A stretch of DNA of 64,000 nucleotides from NCBI RefSeq assembly GCF_008728515.1, contig NC_044990.1, forward strand, positions 64,212,879-64,276,878, written 5' to 3'. A program made the translations under genes and the position numbers. This DNA is from Papio anubis (Eukaryota; Chordata; Mammalia; Primates; Cercopithecidae). Of this stretch, positions 35,549 to 47,564 are shown piece by piece. The first letter of the stretch is position 1; every line of letters begins with the position of its first letter. Below the pieces are notes generated by a model. It searched no databases. It had not been told where the DNA came from and worked only from the letters and a program-made list of their open reading frames with translations.

Positions 35549-36372
35549 TTTAAGAAAATATTAATTATTATGATTCCCCGAAATGAGATCTGTTGCCCAG
35601 TCTGTGTAAAACTTGCACTGTGTCACTTTAAAGTATATAATTTTATTGTTATTTTCAAATGATTATTTCTAAAATTTTATACCCAGAAATGAAATTTGTA
35701 ACCAGCTCTGTATCTTGTTTAGAAAAAAAAGAATAAATCAGGCTTTGTTATACCTCTCACAAAGATTGTGTGAAGTTGTTTTCTTTCTTTTTTTTTTTTC
35801 CTGGCTTTTGAAAAAAATTGTCTATTGATGAAGTATTGGAGGCAATTAAAAAGACTTTCACTCTCAAGAAGGAACAATTGAATGTTTGCATACTGGAAAC
35901 CTGGGACCAGAGAAGCTTTGCTATCAGCAAGTTAGGAAACTCATGAATACTTTAGACGAACCTAAAGGCTGCGTGCATGGGTGGATGTTTGTTAGGAACT
36001 GCTGACTTGTTGAAAAATAAATGCCTTCTATTCTAAAATGCTTGCAAGGCTTAGACTTGCAAGTCAGGAAGTGCTGCTGAGATTTAGAAGCATGTACTAC
36101 AATCTCCAAACCAATTTTCTTCCCTTCTTCTTCTAGGCTAGAATGGCTTTGGAAAAGCACCACCTTTCCAAGACTTGGAGAAATCTTTTCCTGGGCCTTT
36201 AGTTTTGAGATTTCAGATTTTTATTCCTCATAAAAACTGCCCATGTGCTTATTGGTCCTAGAGATAAAAACAGAATACAATTTAAGAGTACAATGGCCCA
36301 CACTCTATGTTTAGTTTTTATATTCCAAATACTGAAAGACAGTTAATAAAAAAGTTACATTTGTGTAACTCG
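35549..36372. other. Unique stretch
   Basis: No recognised repeat. T run near 35789-35800. The minus-strand open frame 35924-36163 is unsupported. Confidence 0.4.
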
Positions 36373-36373
36373 T

Positions 36374-36482
36374 GTGTCTCTAAAACTAACTTTAGTCTCT
36401 AAAACTAACTTATGTGTCTCTAAAACTAACTTACGTGTCTCTAAAATGAACTTATGTGTCTACAATTATGTCTCTAAAAATG
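36374..36482 (+). repeat. Minisatellite, about six units of ~20 bp
   Basis: Units 'gtgtctctaaaactaactta' with length 19-21 at 36374, 36395, 36414 and 36435, then shortened units at 36456 and 36470. The first four are nearly identical. Confidence 0.85.
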
Positions 36483-36720
36483 TTATTTGTTTCTATAGCA
36501 GAATTCAAATAGCAAATCAAATTTTTATTCTTTCCATTTTTTGTCTCCAGGATTATTTCTTTAAACCCTACATATGTTGAAAAACATGAATACATGCCAT
36601 GGTTTTTGATTGTTTATTTGTTTGTTTTATCAGACTTAATGATGGTAAACATTGAAAATAATTTCTTCCAAAGATTTTTGACAGCTAACCTCCCGGTATT
36701 GCAATTTCTCTCTAATTAAG

Positions 36721-37081
36721 TGCTATATACTCAATGTATTTCCCAAAAATTTATATGTCGAAATCCTAAATCCAAATGTGCTGACATTAGGACATGGGAC
36801 TTTAGTGAGGTGATCAGATCACAAAGGTTCAGTCCTCATGAGTGTAATTATTGCCCTTATAAAAGTGGCCCAGAGAACTGCTTTATCCCTCCACCATGTG
36901 AGGACACAGGAAGAAGACAGTTGTCTGTGAACCTGGAAGCAGGTCTTCCTCAGACACTTTGTCTGCAGAATCCTTGATCTTGGACTTCCCATCCTCCAGA
37001 ACTGTGAGAAATAAATTGCTATTTTTTTATAAGTCACTCAGTCTATGATATTTTGTTATAGCAGCCTGAATGAACTAAGCC
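36721..37081 (+). mobile_element. MLT1/MST-group MaLR LTR
   Basis: Contains 'ccaaatgtgctgacattagg', 'attgcccttataaaagtggc', 'ccaccatgtgaggacacagg', 'cttgatcttggacttcccat' and the tail 'ttgttatagcagcctgaatg', with AATAAA in between. A well-preserved and nearly complete LTR in direct orientation. Confidence 0.8.
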
Positions 37082-38060
37082 ATTAGAGAAGGCTACCACA
37101 CTTGAGAAAATAGTGTAGTTTGTATGGGTGTGTGCTACATAGAAGTTGGCTTTTCTTGGCACACTGTAATAAGTAACTTAGATATAGTTTTATTGGATAA
37201 AATATAATGGATATATTTATAGTTATTTTAGAAAACATAAATAAGATAAAACATGTGAAATTAAGCAATACCCATCAAAATCTGCCTGAAATCACTCTTG
37301 CATTAATTTTTTCATTGGCATCTTGATATTTTAGATAATATATTGTTGACATTTGATAGCTAAAATAACGAGAATAGAATGGATTTTTTTCCCTTGCAAA
37401 TTAATTCATGACTTGTCTAGAGATAAGAAAAATATGCCAAGTATATTTCCACAGTCACATTTAATGCAAAGTAATTAGTTTAAGATGAAAATGAATTATA
37501 GGTACTCTGACAAAAAAGCATTTTGGATTCATTGTGTAAACTTCTAGTTGTAATATGGTATGTTTAACATATTAACAGAATCACAGGGAGAACTTAAATT
37601 TCAAGGTTCAAATATTTATAGAATATCAATCTCTAACCCCTATTATTTATCACAAACAGATTGTTATTACTGATCACTGCCCTATGTGGATACTCATATC
37701 AGTAATAAAACTATCCATAACAAATTCATGCAATTATTTTAGCCAGGATTCCTGGGTGGTTTGTTTTGAATAATATTTTATTTTGCTGTCCATAATTATT
37801 TTAGACACAACTAATTGCTCAGTACCTAATCATTATGCTGTTACTTTTTCAGATCTTTTTATCTTTTCGATTGTTAATTGACAGTGTGCTGAGGCACATC
37901 GGCTTTCAGTTTCTTCCTGATTCAGAGTAAAAAATTTATAAAGACTTGAGATTATTTTGTTATTTTTACTTTTACTTTTTAAAAACATTAGGAATCCTAA
38001 TCTGTTTCCAATGAAGTCAGAATACAAAAATTAATGATTTCATGTAATAAAGCAAAAGAC
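37082..38060. other. Unique AT-rich stretch
   Basis: No recognised repeat or gene. Confidence 0.4.
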
Positions 38061-38093
38061 ATTTGTGGAGAAGCAGGGTCCTTCTCCACAAAT
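38061..38093 (+). repeat. Perfect 13-bp hairpin followed by a T run
   Basis: Arm 'atttgtggagaag' (38061-38073), 7-nt loop 'cagggtc', arm 'cttctccacaaat' (38081-38093), then seven more T. Every arm base pairs. Confidence 0.85.
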
Positions 38094-38373
38094 TTTTTTT
38101 ATTGCTGTTGTTTTAGCTTGTTTATCTTTCCCCTACAAATACCAAAGAAACTGACCTACCTCCACTGTGAGTCTTTTTGGAATAAAGTCATGTACCACAT
38201 AATGATGTTTTGGTCAACTATGTCCGCATACAAGATGGTGGGCCTGTAAGATTATCGTGGAGCTGAAAAATTGCTATTGGCCTAATGACTTTATAGCCAT
38301 TGTAAAGCACCAGCACAATGCATAACTCGTGTTTGTGGTATGCTAGTATAAACCAACTTACTGTGGCTGCCAA

Positions 38374-38423
38374 TATAATTATTTGTGCTATACTTTTATA
38401 CTTTTATAGCACAAATAATTATA
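38374..38423. repeat. Perfect 19-bp inverted repeat with 12-nt loop inside Tigger1
   Basis: Arm 1 at 38374-38392 (begins tataattattt, ends gtgctata) and arm 2 at 38405-38423 are exact reverse complements; the loop is 'cttttatacttt'. Only arm 2 corresponds to the Tigger1 sequence as I remember it, so arm 1 looks like an inverted copy of its neighbour. Confidence 0.85.
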
Positions 38424-39922
38424 TACAGTACATAATGCTTGATAACAATAATAAGTCACTATGATACTGGTTTATATATTTACTATATTATATATTTTTA
38501 CCATTATTTTAGTGTCCTCCTTCTGCTTACATTAAAAAAAGTTAACTGTAAAGCAGTTTCAGACTAGACCTTTATGGAGATATTCCAGGAGAAGGCATTG
38601 TTATTCGAAAAGAAGATAACTCCATGCATGTTACTGCCCCAGAATGCCTTCCTGTGGGACAAAACATGCAGGTAGAAGACAGCGACATTGATGATCTTGA
38701 CTCTGTGCAGGCCTACTTTGTGTCCTAGTTTTTTACAAAAAAGTTTTAAAAGCACTGCTGAAAGAAATCATAGGAAAGAAATGGGAAAACATTCCATACT
38801 CATAGATTGGAAGAATCAGTATTCTTAAAATGGCCATGTTTTGCAAAATCATGTACAGATTCAACAATATCCCTATCAAACTACCAATGTAATTTTTCAC
38901 AGAAATAGACCAAAAAACTACTTTAAAATTCATATAGAATTTTAAAAGTGCTGGAATATCCAAAGCAGTCCTAAGTAAAAGAAACAAAGCTGGAGGCATC
39001 CCATTACCTGACTTTAAACTATGGTACAAGGCTATAGTGCTAGCATGGTGCTACTATAAAAACAGACACATAGAACAATGGAACAGAATAGAGAACCCAG
39101 AAATAATGCCTTATATCTACAAACATCCGATCTTTGACAAAGTCAATGAAAACAAACAATGGGGAAAGGACTCTGTATTCAAAAAACAGTGCTAGGATAA
39201 TTAGCTAGCCATATGCAGAAGAACAAAACTGGATCCCTACCATTCACCATATACAAAAATTAAGATGGATTAAAGACTTAAAATGTAATACCTAAAACTA
39301 TAAAAATCCCGGAAGAAAGCCTAGGAAATATCATTCTGGACATTGCCCTTGGGAAAGAATTTATGACTAAGTCCTCAAAAGCAATTGCAACAAAAACAAA
39401 AATTAACAAGTGTTACCCAATTAAACTAAAGAGCTTCTGCACAGCCAGAAACAAACAAACAACAAAAAACAAAAAACCTACCAGCAGTATAAAGAGATAA
39501 CCTATAGAATGGAAGAAAATATTTGCCAACTTTGCATCTGACAGAGGTCTAATATCCAGAATCTATGAAGAACTTAGACAACAAGCAAAAAACAACCATA
39601 TTAAAAAGTGAGCAAGGGGCATAAACGGACACTTGGAAGACATACCAGTAGCCAACAAACATGAAAAAATGCTCAACATCACTAATCGTTAGAGAAATGC
39701 TAATCAAAACTGCAAGGAGATAACCATTTCACCACCAGTCAGAATGGTTATTAGAATGTCAAACAATACCAGATCTTAGTGAGGTTGTGGAGAAAATGAA
39801 ATGCTTATACATTGTTGATAGGAATGTAAATTAGTTCAGCAACAGCAGAAAGCAGTTTGGAGGTTTCTCAAATAATTTGGAACTATCATTCAACCACGCA
39901 ATCCCATTCCTGGGTATGTAAC

Positions 39923-40291
39923 TGATATGGTTTAGCTGTGTCCCCACCCAAATCTCATCTTGAATTATAGTTCCCATAATCCTCATGCTCAATGCAGGGA
40001 CCCAGTGGGAGGTAATTTAATCATGGGGGTGGTTATGCTCATGCTTTTCTCAGAATAGTAAGTGAGTTCTCATGAGAGCTGATGGTTTTATAAGGGGCTT
40101 TTCCCCCTTTTGTTTGGCACTTCTTCCTGCTGCCCCATGAAGGACGTGTTTGCTTCCCCTTCTGCCCTCATTGTAAGTCTCCTTAGCCCTCCCCAACCAT
40201 GCTGAACTGTGAGTCAGTTTAACCTCTTTCCCTTAAAAATTACGCAGTCCAGGGTATGTATGTATTAGCAGTGTGAGAATGGACTAATAAA
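39923..40291 (+). mobile_element. Solo MST-type LTR inside L1
   Basis: Starts 'tgatatggtttagctgtgtc' and ends 'agaatggactaataaa', with 'aatcatgggggtggt' and 'gtttaacctctttccctt'. It splits the L1 between 'cctgggtatgta' and 'ataccccagag'. The 5-bp duplication is degraded (gtaac and atacc). Confidence 0.88.
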
Positions 40292-40549
40292 ATACCCCAG
40301 AGAAAAATGAATCATTCTACCAAAAAGACACATATACTTGTATGTTCATCACAGCACTATACACAACAGCAAAGACATGGAATCAATCGAGATGCTTCCC
40401 AACAGTGGACAGATAAAGAAAATGTGGTACATATACACCCTGGAATACTATGCAGCCATCAAAAAACCAAAATTATTTCCTTTTCAGCAGCATGAATGTA
40501 GCTGGAGGCCATTACTCCAAGCAAATTAACACAGAAAGAGAAAGCGAAA

Positions 40550-40893
40550 TGAGACAACCAGGTGGGAGGGGATCCCCAGAAATACTCAAACTGACTTGCT
40601 CACTGGGAATGCGCACTGGGGTGGAGGCACAGAAGTTCAAGCCCTTTGCAGAGGGGAGGAACCTGGCCCCTCCTCTTCCTATGTGGAACCTGGGATTTAA
40701 ACCGTGGGCAGGAAACACTCTAGTGGGCAACCCTGGACTTGCAGACAGTTCCTGTTTCTCACTTTTCTTCCTTTTCACCCAAGAAAACCCTGCTTTACTC
40801 ACCCTCTCCAACCATCTGCCAGCCTAAATTTTCATGGCTGTTTTGGACAAAGACCCTATCTTTGGCTGAACTAAGGAAAATTCCTGTAATGCA
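40550..40893 (+). mobile_element. LTR-like insertion inside L1, family unassigned
   Basis: About 344 bases starting 'tgagacaaccaggtggga' and ending near 'ttcctgtaatgca', the TG...CA form of an LTR. It sits exactly where L1 sequence is interrupted ('cacagaaagagaaagcgaaa' before, 'aataccacatgttctaac' after). It is much more GC-rich than its host. A 'gatttaaac' TATA-like box lies near 40694. I think it is a class I ERV solo LTR but cannot name it. Confidence 0.6.
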
Positions 40894-41755
40894 AATACCA
40901 CATGTTCTAACTTGTTAGTGGAAGAAAAACACTGTGTATGTATAAACATAAAGATGGGAACAATTGACCTTGAGGACTGCTGGAGGGGAGAGGGTGGGAG
41001 GGAGTAAGGGCTGAAAAACGACCTATTGGGTACCATGCCCACTTCCTGGGTGACAGGATCAATTTGGTACTCTAAGCCTCAGCATCACACAATATATCCA
41101 TGTAACAAACTTACACATGTATCCCCTGAAAAGAAAAAAATAGAAAAAAAAAGATTAAAATAAGGAAAACTTAAAAATAGAAAAAAAGCTTATAGAATAA
41201 GAATATAAAGAAAGAAAATATTTTTGTACAGCTGTACAATATGTTTGTGTTTTAAACTATTAATGTGTTCTTACCACCAGAGCCAAAAGTTAAAAAAAAT
41301 TCATAAAGAAAAAAGTTACAATAAGTTAAGGTTAATTTATTATGCCCTAGACATTCACGTTCACTCACCACTCACTCACTGACTCACCCAGAGCAACTTC
41401 CAGTCCTGCAAGCTTCATTTATGGTATGTACCCTACATAGTTGTATTTTTTTTAAATCTTTTATACCATATTTTTACTGTATCTTTTCTATGTTTAGATA
41501 TGTTTACATACACAAATACCACAATGTTATAATTGCCTACAGTATTCAGTATAACACGCTATACAGGTTTGTAGCGTAGAAGTTATAGGCTATACCATAT
41601 AGCCTAAATGTGTAGGAGGCAATACCATGGAGGTTTGTGAAAATACATACTATGATGTTCCAACAGCAAAGAAATTGCCTAATGACGCATTTCCCAGAAT
41701 GTGTCCCCCTACATCCCCGACACACCCTCCACCCCCATTAAGTAACGCATGACTA

Positions 41756-44069
41756 CCTCAGCAAATGTTAAAACTATGTAAATATATATAAGGCATGTCC
41801 ATGGGTGTGTGAACCATCAAGTGTGGACAGACGAGCTCTCAGAGAAAGAATTTAGTGCTTCATACTAAATTGAGGACTCAAATCTTAGAGAGAGCTGGGT
41901 TTAAGCCTGGCTCTTCCCACTGGTCAGAGAAGGTTGACTTCCATTTTCCACATTCTTGGTTAACTACTTTGTAAATGAGAGTAATGACCTCTGATAATGG
42001 CAGACCGATTAAATGATAAATAAAATGTCCTTAGCACATTCTCTCAGGCATTCAATAAACTTGAATTATCTGTCTTAACATCTGGGTTTCAGATTGCTGG
42101 TTCCTTCGTAAAAACTTCCATATTTAAAATTCTGCTGGCTATTTAATTACATTTAGTCATTTTGCCTGTTCTTTTAAATTATTTATTTTACTTGATTTCT
42201 TATATATTATGCTATGTAACAATGATTCAGCCTTCTGACATCTGGGAATACACTGATGCTTCTTTGACAATCACTAATAGTTAATGAGTGCTTTGGGTCA
42301 AGTTAATGTATTTTTAAAGATCACTGAACGTGTTTAAACTAGAATAAAGTTTCTTTTCGACCACATATATTATCATTTATTTTCTGCAACATTAAAAATT
42401 GGTAGTAATAACAAAATGTTACTTATATTATTTGTGAATTTTATAATAGTATAACAGCTTTTGATTTTAGCCAAAATTTTTCCTCAATTTGTCTCTTTTG
42501 TTCATTTAACAATTATAAAATATGAAATAATTATGTATTATTAGCATTATCAGTCTGATTTTTAATTCTTAATATGTATGTTTGACTAGAGTAATTAAAA
42601 GTGATTGTAAATTATTGTGTATTACTCTCTTTTTCAAACTCAGTTAAGCTTTTCAGATTTAACCTTTTATGTAAATAATATTAGGTACATTAAAAATCCT
42701 GAATTGCTATTCTACTTTTAGTATATATGAAATGCATAGAAAAGAAGGCTTTTCAAAGTCATACAATAACTTAATGAGGAAACAAGGTGTCTTGTTTCAC
42801 CTGGAAAAAATAAATCGTCATCAACAACAACAAAATTAATACAATCAGCCACTGACTTTTGTAATCACCCTACATCTATTTTGATAACGTGAGATAGAGA
42901 GGGAAAGATTAAGAGAGAGGGAGAGATAATGTAATAGACATTATTGACACATCTTACTCTTAAAATAATTTGATATACATTTCCTAATATTCTGGTACTG
43001 TTTTTCTTTATACTACTAAAATAAAATTTCTTTTCCAAATGAGGGAGATAATAGAAATCAATTAGCCCCTTCTTCTCCCAAAAAGGTAGCCTGAGAGGAA
43101 AAAGAATTTAAAAAAAAGACCTTAATTTTTTTCTAAACTTTTTCATTTTTTTGTGGGTTTGATTTAAAAATCTTCTCATTTTATGTTTGTTTTAAACTAA
43201 AATCTAAGGAAAAATAAGGAGATACAGATATAATATGCATAATTAAGGAGAGAAAAGAACAGTTCGTATTATGTTTAATGTTATTTAAATCAATGAACGG
43301 ATATTTTGTGAGAAAAAAATTTAAATAATGTAGAATCCTCAAAAGTTTTTTAAAGCAACACTGTACCAGAGTTTTATTTTACCATTGATTATACAGACTG
43401 ATAGACAATTTAGGTTGCAAATGATACTTTTAAATGTAGGCAGGCTCTCAAGCACTTTAATCTACATAGGCTTATTTTAAATATGTTAAGTGATTGTCAG
43501 TGATTTCCTAAGTTGCTTGCCAAATTCAAGAATTTATTTAGTGCTTGTAATTAAAGGAAAATATGTGGAGACACTGAGAAATCAATATAAGGGAAATCAG
43601 GATTTGTTATAGATAAATTTAAGGATCTCCGATATTATTAGTGGCTTATAGAACTGTCCGTGGGCTGATAATATGCTGTCACAAACCGTAAAATGTTTAT
43701 AGCACAGTACCATTAGGCCAGGCTGGAAACATCATTGTAGGTATTACAAAAGTTAACAAGCTTTCCTTTATTGTTCTCAGCTGTATAAAAAGCATTTTGA
43801 TCCTCTGTCCCTTTCCTACCCCCCACTACATATACATGCAAAATTCTTTTGATTTGATGGTCCTGGAATTTGCAGAAGCCCACCAAGTGATAGCTTCAGT
43901 GGAAAACCTCTGGATTAGATTTTTTAGTCAATCTGTTTTGGGGGGTACATATATATGCATATTTCTGGAAATAATACATTTTCAGGGAAAAAATTAAGTA
44001 GCATCAGATTATGACAAGGAAAGAGGAATTTTGCGGTGGACTTTTGGAGGACTGCTTTACACAAGTATT
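41756..44069. other. Unique AT-rich stretch
   Basis: No recognised repeat except a GA-rich piece near 42890-42928. No gene seen. Confidence 0.4.
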
Positions 44070-44705
44070 CAGGATATACTCTTTCAGAATGAGACATTTA
44101 ACCAGAATCATGAAAATGTTTGTGAAAAAACACTATGAGAAAGTTGGAGAAAGAATATTCTAGTCAAAGTAAACTATATTCAAAATCTCTGAGGTAAAAA
44201 TTAGCATATACAAGAAACTGATTTGGCATGAAATTATACACACACACATATATAATATATATGAAGTATAAATAATATATATATATGAAGAATTAACCAG
44301 AGAACAGATCATGTAGGTCTTTGTAGTCCATGGGAAGGAGCCTGTATTATTCTAATTGTAAAGAAAGCTGTTGTATTCTGTTCAATGGAATGCATGATAC
44401 AATTTGTTTTACAAAGAGCCCAATCTGGTTGCCACAGTAGACTGTACACAGAAGTCAGAGTTTAAATAAAGGACTTGAGGAATCCATTTCCATGATCAAG
44501 AATAAATAATAATGCTGACCTGGATGCCCATGTAAAGAAGGAAGGGGTTCCAGGGAGAAGTAAATATTAATGGGATAAATTTGGGGTACTGTTTGGTCAT
44601 TAAAGCAACAAATGAGGTTTAAGAGCAGATGAGGTCTAAATAAAAGGGAGGATTCAGAAATGATTTTTGTCCTAAGTAACTAGGTAAATGGTGGTTCTAT
44701 GAAGG
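44070..44705 (+). repeat. Ancient interspersed repeat
   Basis: 'acagatcatgtaggtctttg', 'tagtccatgggaaggag', 'gagcccaatctggttgccac' and 'taactaggtaaatggtggtt' follow, in order, a common ancient mammalian repeat ('gatcatgtagggccttgtag ... aactgggtaaatggtgg'). A TA-rich simple repeat (44238-44284) sits inside it. Family not named. Confidence 0.5.
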
Positions 44706-46940
44706 TACTTGTGTTGGTTCTTGTTTCAATGAAGGTATCTGTAAAACAGAATTTATTAAATATTTTTTCATATGGTTATTGCAAGGCAAATGTGGTAAAA
44801 AACACAAAAAGCTATTATCTTTTATTACATCAAATGCGCTCAAAAGTAAAATCTATTATTAGTAGAGTTGAAATGGTAAAAATCTAAATCTACTTGAATA
44901 AGCTTTGTCTAAAGACAAAAATGCTGGACACTAGGAAAAGTTGGTTTAGAATCTTCCTTTAAAAATAATGAAATTTATTTTCAGACAAGTCAGTAAAAAT
45001 TTGTGAAAAAGGAATGCTATGTGGTCAGAAAATACAGAGTACACTGAAAGTGGAATGTTTTAATTTGCTACTGTCTCCAGTTTGTAAAGCGTCTTGTCAT
45101 TTTAAAATTATTTAGATCAGATGTTTTTTCTGTTTCATAGTATAAATGTTGGAAAATTTTGAATCTTTTTTATTTATCTTGCCAGCTCACTTGAAATAAT
45201 CCTTGATACAGTACTGAATATTTTGTCCCTTAAGACGAAAAGAGCAACATTTGTGCAAGTGACTATTTGCTGATTTTAAAAGTACATCATATTATTACTT
45301 TTTTTTGGAAAAAAATAGAGTCAGATTCAGAATAAAGCATAAGTAAAAATAAGCAATGCAAATTAGGTGTCAGTATTGCTGATTTTTTTTTTTTTTTTGA
45401 GATATTTTAAATTTAGAATTCTCTTGTCCCTACATGAAGATTCTGGTCTTATTTCCCTGTTCTATTCCAATTCTTCTCTACAATTTACACTCAGGCACTC
45501 TCTCTCTTATTGGAGTTACATTAGTGACATTAAAAAAAATATTTAAAGAACAATTATTTATTTAAGTTTTGTTCATGTCTCAAAGTACATGGAAAACTAC
45601 ATGATTCCTTAAGGGGCTTGAAATATATTTTAGGATGGTGGGAATTAGCTTAAAACAATAATTAAACATATCAGTTTCAATAATTGAATGGATGATGAAA
45701 GGCAAAACCAGTTACTTCATCTATTACTTTATGAAATATAAAAATTATTCTTGGATGACATGTCCTGTAAATAATTTTTGCTGGAGAAATGATATGAGGG
45801 GATAGCTGAATAAAGGGGTAGAATTGAATGTGTGAAAAGGAAGTAAAATACAAGTTAATATTCAAGTTATTCTTTCTTCCAGTTTGCTATTCACTATTGA
45901 TTAAATGACTCAGAGAAGTCACAGGCTAACGTGTAGATTTGTGTCTAGTAGAGATGCAAATAATTTGCACCTAGTTGAGCAAGTGACTATGGAGATAGTT
46001 TATAGTTCCATTAGACATTAGGCAGTTGCTTTTTAGAAAACCCAGAAATTTTTTCTTCTCACAAGTATTTTAGCTTCTCAAATGCTCTTTGAACCAGCAA
46101 TAACATTATGCTGTGTTCTCAGTTAATGTGTTAAAATATGCAATATACATCCAATTAATGTGAGCTTCATAATTTGACCTTTTTAACAGTTGTGTTAATT
46201 ATGTTTTAACACCTTTCAACAGCTTGTGTCTTTTCTACATTGACTTTTCAGGATCTCTGATTCCTTTCTTTGTACTCTGTAATTCTAAAACACTAATAGT
46301 TTCTGTTATAAAAGTTGCTTTTTTTTCTCCTATAGTTTTAATTTAGGATGTGAAAAATATCTGGCAGGATAGTGGATGTTGTCCCCAAATTATTAATTAG
46401 GCAGGTGAGGCTTCAGGTATAGATAGATAAGATAGATAGATAGATAAAATCTATCGTTCCTGCACATTTTCAGTTGATCAGATTGGAGAAGAAACAGAAA
46501 CTCTGGTAATGGGAATGTATAAAACTTCACATTCTGACAATGCAAACCTCCTGGGGATATTGTATGTGTTCAGAGAGGTTTCACAGTAATTCACTGACTT
46601 TTCTTCTGAACCTGGGGAATTAACTCCCTTTCATCTCCTTTCCTGCCATCAGTCTTCCTTCTCTCCAGGTCCAAGCACACACACAAAAAATAACATTCCA
46701 TACTTTCCTCTTTTCTCACCCATCCCTAAGGCAAGCATGCAGCCCTTCTGTGGTTTTTGTGTGTTGTCCGTTAGAGCCAATTATTTGGGAAAAGGCCGGG
46801 AAGTAAGAACAAAAACAAAAAAGAATAATTTTTTTTTTAAGTCGCATAATAAAAACTGCCTTTGATTTCATTTGAGTTCAATGAATACAGTTTCTGTCAC
46901 ATCATTATTCGGTTCAGTGCCCCTTAAACTAATTTTCTTC
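44706..46940. other. Unique stretch with simple repeats
   Basis: T run at 45382-45399 and a (GATA)n tract at about 46419-46446. No gene or transposon recognised. Confidence 0.4.
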
Positions 46941-46944
46941 CCAG

Positions 46945-47465
46945 GATTCTGGGCCATTATTGCGCTGGATAGGTAACCCTGCACCTTATTATTGGTGTCT
47001 TTTCCCCTCTCTGTGTTGGAGGCCATGATGCAATGCTTAGATTTCTCTTCGGGGATGAAGAATTTGTTGCCTCAACTGCTGAAAATGTTATCAGTAAGTT
47101 ATCTTTAGTTTCCAGTTCTCCTCTGAAATGTCTCAGCTAAAAAGAGGCGTCTCCCAAGTCCCCCTTCCCAGAGTAGCCCACAACCAATGATTGACCAATG
47201 TGCATATAAAGGCCAGGCCATCCAGATGGAAATCATAACTCTGAAGGGTCACTCCTTTCCAGAGACCCCTAAGAGGTCAGTCAAGGTCGTGGCTGGAATT
47301 GCATCACATCTGAACTTCTCAGACCTCTACCCAAGCCTGCTTCTCTTCCCTCCCTGCCATAGGTGTTGATGCCCAGGGTCCTTCCTAATTAAATTTCTGC
47401 AGAAGCACTTCCTAATAATCTTATCTCTGCATCAGCTGCTGGTAGAACCTAACCTGAGACAGCCA
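46945..47465 (+). repeat. Possible ancient LTR
   Basis: Has 'caaccaatgattgaccaatg' (CCAAT-like), 'gcatataaaggcc' (TATA-like, near 47203), CT-rich 'ttctcttccctccctgccat', 'ggtgttgatgcccagggtcc', an 'attaaa' signal near 47390 and a terminal 'aacctaacctgagaca'. The order resembles an LTR U3-R-U5 seen in several ancient mammalian families. Not named. Confidence 0.45.
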
Positions 47466-47564
47466 AGTAGACCCAGTACCTCTAAAATATTGTGCAGATA
47501 AACATAACTGGCATTTTTATATGTAAAGAACTAAATGAAGAATTACTGTACAAAAGACCACAAG

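Larger units (their letters stand above)
38753..41149 (+). mobile_element. 5'-truncated primate L1 (3' part of ORF2 plus 3'UTR)
   Basis: From 'gcactgctgaaagaaatcat' through typical late-ORF2 blocks ('caaagctggaggcatcccat', 'agaacaatggaacagaatag', 'ctatgcagccatcaaaa') to the 3' end 'acacatgtatcccctgaa' and an A-rich tail. It is L1PB/early L1PA-like, with many stops and indels, and inactive. It is inserted in Tigger1 and interrupted by an MST LTR (39923-40291) and by a second LTR-like unit (40550-40893). Its flanks are A/T-rich and similar ('aaaaagttttaaaa' and 'aaaaagattaaaa'), compatible with a target duplication. Confidence 0.88.
38185..41755 (+). mobile_element. Tigger1-type DNA transposon (pogo group), split by L1
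   Basis: The two parts, 38185-38752 and 41150-41755, form the ends of one element. The left end reads 'aagtcatgtaccacataatg' right after a TA target site; the right end is 'taacgcatgacta'. The left part also holds 'gttaactgtaaagcagtttc' and the remnant of the 3' end of the transposase frame ('gacattgatgatcttgactc'), the right part 'tttttgtacagctgtacaat' and 'gactcacccagagcaacttc', all as I recall from Tigger1. Most of the transposase region is missing, so it is an internally deleted, inactive copy. Confidence 0.85.

Noticed and set aside
36374..36482. Reading the minisatellite as a CRISPR-like or coding repeat
   Set aside because: Units abut with no spacers, and the translated repeat is a by-product of the ~20-bp period with frame changes between units.
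38753..40500. L1 ORF2 as a functional gene
   Set aside because: 5'-truncated, interrupted by two insertions, and full of stops and indels.
46870..47030. About 50-codon minus-strand frame starting with ATG in a good Kozak context near 47026
   Set aside because: It overlaps an LTR-like unit in antisense, has no recognised motif and no convincing splice sites.
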